Shown: piece after piece, positions 62,370 to 64,000 of the stretch
Position numbering within the stretch: position 1 is the first letter of the stretch
Layout: every line of letters begins with the position of its first letter
Source of the DNA: M3007 sp043764095
GTDB lineage: Bacteria; Bacteroidota; Bacteroidia; Chitinophagales; Saprospiraceae
NCBI GenBank assembly: GCA_043764095.1
Contig: JAYUKX010000081.1
Location: forward strand, 1-64,000
Length of the DNA stretch: 64,000 bases
Direction of reading: 5' to 3'
Notes under the pieces: generated by a model
What the model was told of the DNA's origin: nothing
What the model saw: the letters and a program-made list of their open reading frames with translations, nothing else
Databases searched by the model: none
Position numbers and translations under genes: made by a program

Positions 62370-64000
62370 ATGCATAAAGCACTCAATACTTTGTTTGCTC
62401 TAGTATTTTTTAGTGTCCCTCAATATGGGCAGCCATTATTAGTACACAAGTATTTGGGTACTAATAATGGCCTTTCACAGACTATTAATGCTTATGTATA
62501 TCAAAGCCGAAAAGGTATGATATGGATTAGCTCTATTGATGGCTTAAATCGGTTCGATGGACAAGAAATTAAAGTTTTTAAACCTATTGCTGGTGATCCT
62601 ACCTCTATCGCTGGTACCATTATACAAAGCCCCTTTTTTGAAGATTTATCGGGGAATATTTGGTTCTCAACCGAAAAAGGAGTGTCCACTTATTTGGACA
62701 GTAAAGGCTTGTTTAACAATTACAATATTTCACCCGAAATAAATGGAAACAATGTGTGTTACGCTTTTTTCTTGGAACGCAATAGATACTTATGGGTTTC
62801 AAATAATTACAATATATACAAGTTTGATATTCAATCACCAACTATTCCTCCTGAATTAGTCATTAGAAACCTCCCTGCAGTGCGATTTACAGTTGACACT
62901 AACTCAACTGGCCATATCCGTAAAATTTATGCTGCTCCTTGGGATTTAGGAAAGGGCTTTGATGTCATCAATTTTGATGCCACTCATCAAAGCAATTCAA
63001 GATCGCATTTTGATATTAATAATCATGTTTACTTGGAAGGTGTAAAGGTCACACAAATTCTGAACGAATCAGATTCTTGTGTGTGGTTATTGGCAAATGG
63101 AAACTTGATAAAGTTCAATACATTAGCCCCAAATAAGTATAAAATATTTCATCTACCTAAGTATATATCTGCCAAAATTAATTGTATTAAATCATTGAAT
63201 ACTAAACATATATTAGTTGGCACAACGAGTGGACAAATTTTATATTTTAATAAGAAAAATGAGGAATTTGATGCGGAGCAATCAGTCCAACTTGAATCCT
63301 TAAAATCTTCAAATAATTATATTGACAATCTGTACATAGATTTAAAAAACAACTTATGGTATTCTATTAGAGGCAGCGGCGTCCACTATACCTCCCTTAA
63401 AGAAAATGCTTTTAAAAGAATAAATGTTTCCGAACCCATCAAGCATATTTTTGAAAAGGAGAAAGGGCACTTTTATTTGCTTAGCGATAAAAGCATCTAT
63501 GTCAATAAAGATTATGCAAAAACAGTAGAAAAAAATATTTCGGCCCCATTCTCAAAATTAATCAGAGGTGAGGATAACACACTATGGCGATTTTCAACAG
63601 AAGGCTTGTCAAAATTCAATAGTATTACTGCGGAGTGGGAGTTCAAGACATGTCCAGAAGAAAGCATGTCATTTATGGATGTAGTCCTTTTGGGGAAAAA
63701 CAATCTCTTGGTCGGTACTTTAAGTGGACTCTTAAAAATTAACTTATCCAATTTCAGTTCAACTTTGATTAATAAAGACCTAGTATATTCCCTTTGCGTG
63801 GACAAAAAAGGTTATATTTGGCAAGGTGGTGACAATCAAATTATGGTATGGGAATTAGGTGTAAATGAAAAATTAACTTTGGTTAAAAAGATCGATAATA
63901 CCTATGAGGACAATTGTTTTTTTGAGGATAGGAATTTAGATATAATGTGGGTTGCTTCATCGCAGGGATTACTTTCCATTAATTCAGAAACATTTGATTG
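62370..64000 (+). CDS. Two-component regulator propeller domain protein (start of a sensor, runs off the window)
   Basis: An open frame from the ATG at 62370 has no stop before the window end (543 codons visible). After a signal peptide (MHKALNTLFALVFFSV) come repeated Reg_prop-type propeller blades: GLSQTINAYVYQSRKGMIWI with SIDGLNRFDG (about 35-70), FEDLSGNIWFSTEKGVSTY (about 95-115), and later YIDLKNNLWYSIRGSGVHY and VDKKGYIWQGG. Such periplasmic sensors usually continue into a Y_Y_Y domain, a membrane helix and a histidine kinase, often paired with LytTR regulators. That part would lie right of the window. The 34-base gap to the preceding gene suggests cotranscription. Confidence 0.85.
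   Translation, partial: MHKALNTLFALVFFSVPQYGQPLLVHKYLGTNNGLSQTINAYVYQSRKGMIWISSIDGLNRFDGQEIKVFKPIAGDPTSIAGTIIQSPFFEDLSGNIWFSTEKGVSTYLDSKGLFNNYNISPEINGNNVCYAFFLERNRYLWVSNNYNIYKFDIQSPTIPPELVIRNLPAVRFTVDTNSTGHIRKIYAAPWDLGKGFDVINFDATHQSNSRSHFDINNHVYLEGVKVTQILNESDSCVWLLANGNLIKFNTLAPNKYKIFHLPKYISAKINCIKSLNTKHILVGTTSGQILYFNKKNEEFDAEQSVQLESLKSSNNYIDNLYIDLKNNLWYSIRGSGVHYTSLKENAFKRINVSEPIKHIFEKEKGHFYLLSDKSIYVNKDYAKTVEKNISAPFSKLIRGEDNTLWRFSTEGLSKFNSITAEWEFKTCPEESMSFMDVVLLGKNNLLVGTLSGLLKINLSNFSSTLINKDLVYSLCVDKKGYIWQGGDNQIMVWELGVNEKLTLVKKIDNTYEDNCFFEDRNLDIMWVASSQGLLSINSETFD

Overview
The window looks like the chromosome of a Bacteroidota bacterium, probably of the Saprospiria (Haliscomenobacter/Saprospiraceae-like). 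This rests on SusC/SusD transport genes, many secreted proteins with type A or type B (gliding-motility-associated, CHU_C-like) type IX secretion C-termini, TAnnTTTG-type -7 promoter boxes, the futalosine menaquinone enzyme MqnE, and small Bacteroidota-specific families (DUF5606, DUF5522). No rRNA, tRNA, CRISPR array or intact transposase gene was seen.

Layout. 1-4150 (+): diheme cytochrome, LMW-PTP-like phosphatase, PLP-dependent decarboxylase, SGNH hydrolase and DoxX protein. 4160-13140 (-): a type B-sorted secreted protein, a DUF1501/DUF1800 pair, a DUF5522 protein with a histidine phosphatase, MqnE and a glycosyltransferase. 13749-29633: a galactoside-use locus. On the minus strand run SusC, SusD, an FG-GAP/ASPIC lipoprotein, galactokinase, galactose-1-phosphate uridylyltransferase, a small sorted protein and then a secreted GH2 beta-galactosidase; a LacI-type regulator is divergent from susC. 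29756-36769: two large secreted proteins, divergent from each other. 37062-39163: an ECF sigma factor with a membrane/beta-barrel partner. 39153-46930 (-): cell-shape operon mreB-mreC-mreD-mrdA followed by a TolC-type protein and a PD40/OmpA-like protein. 47075-50815: biotin carrier protein coupled to a SpoIIE-type phosphatase, then frr, a DUF5606 gene and a family 2 glycosyltransferase. 50816-51490: a gene-poor stretch that holds a complete tiny transcription unit (promoter, 28-codon ORF, terminator). 51491-59071: a protein of unknown function, a PorE-like OmpA lipoprotein, a GH29 alpha-L-fucosidase, a fatty acid desaturase and an esterase. 59145-59468: a DUF2252 gene with its middle deleted. 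59623-64000: a LytTR response regulator, three direct repeats with exact 21-bp period that look like LytTR binding sites, two unknown proteins sharing a CPPxWxP motif, and a beta-propeller sensor that runs off the end.

The most unusual feature is a set of long intergenic imperfect palindromes (about 60-170 bp). Two are copies of one element with 23-bp inverted ends. Three (around 10478-10637, 17057-17217 and 60536-60600) share a central core whose stem bases change in a compensating way between copies. The other leading candidates for something undescribed are the 28-codon gene at 51147-51233 and the LytTR/CPPxWxP/propeller signalling cluster at the right edge.
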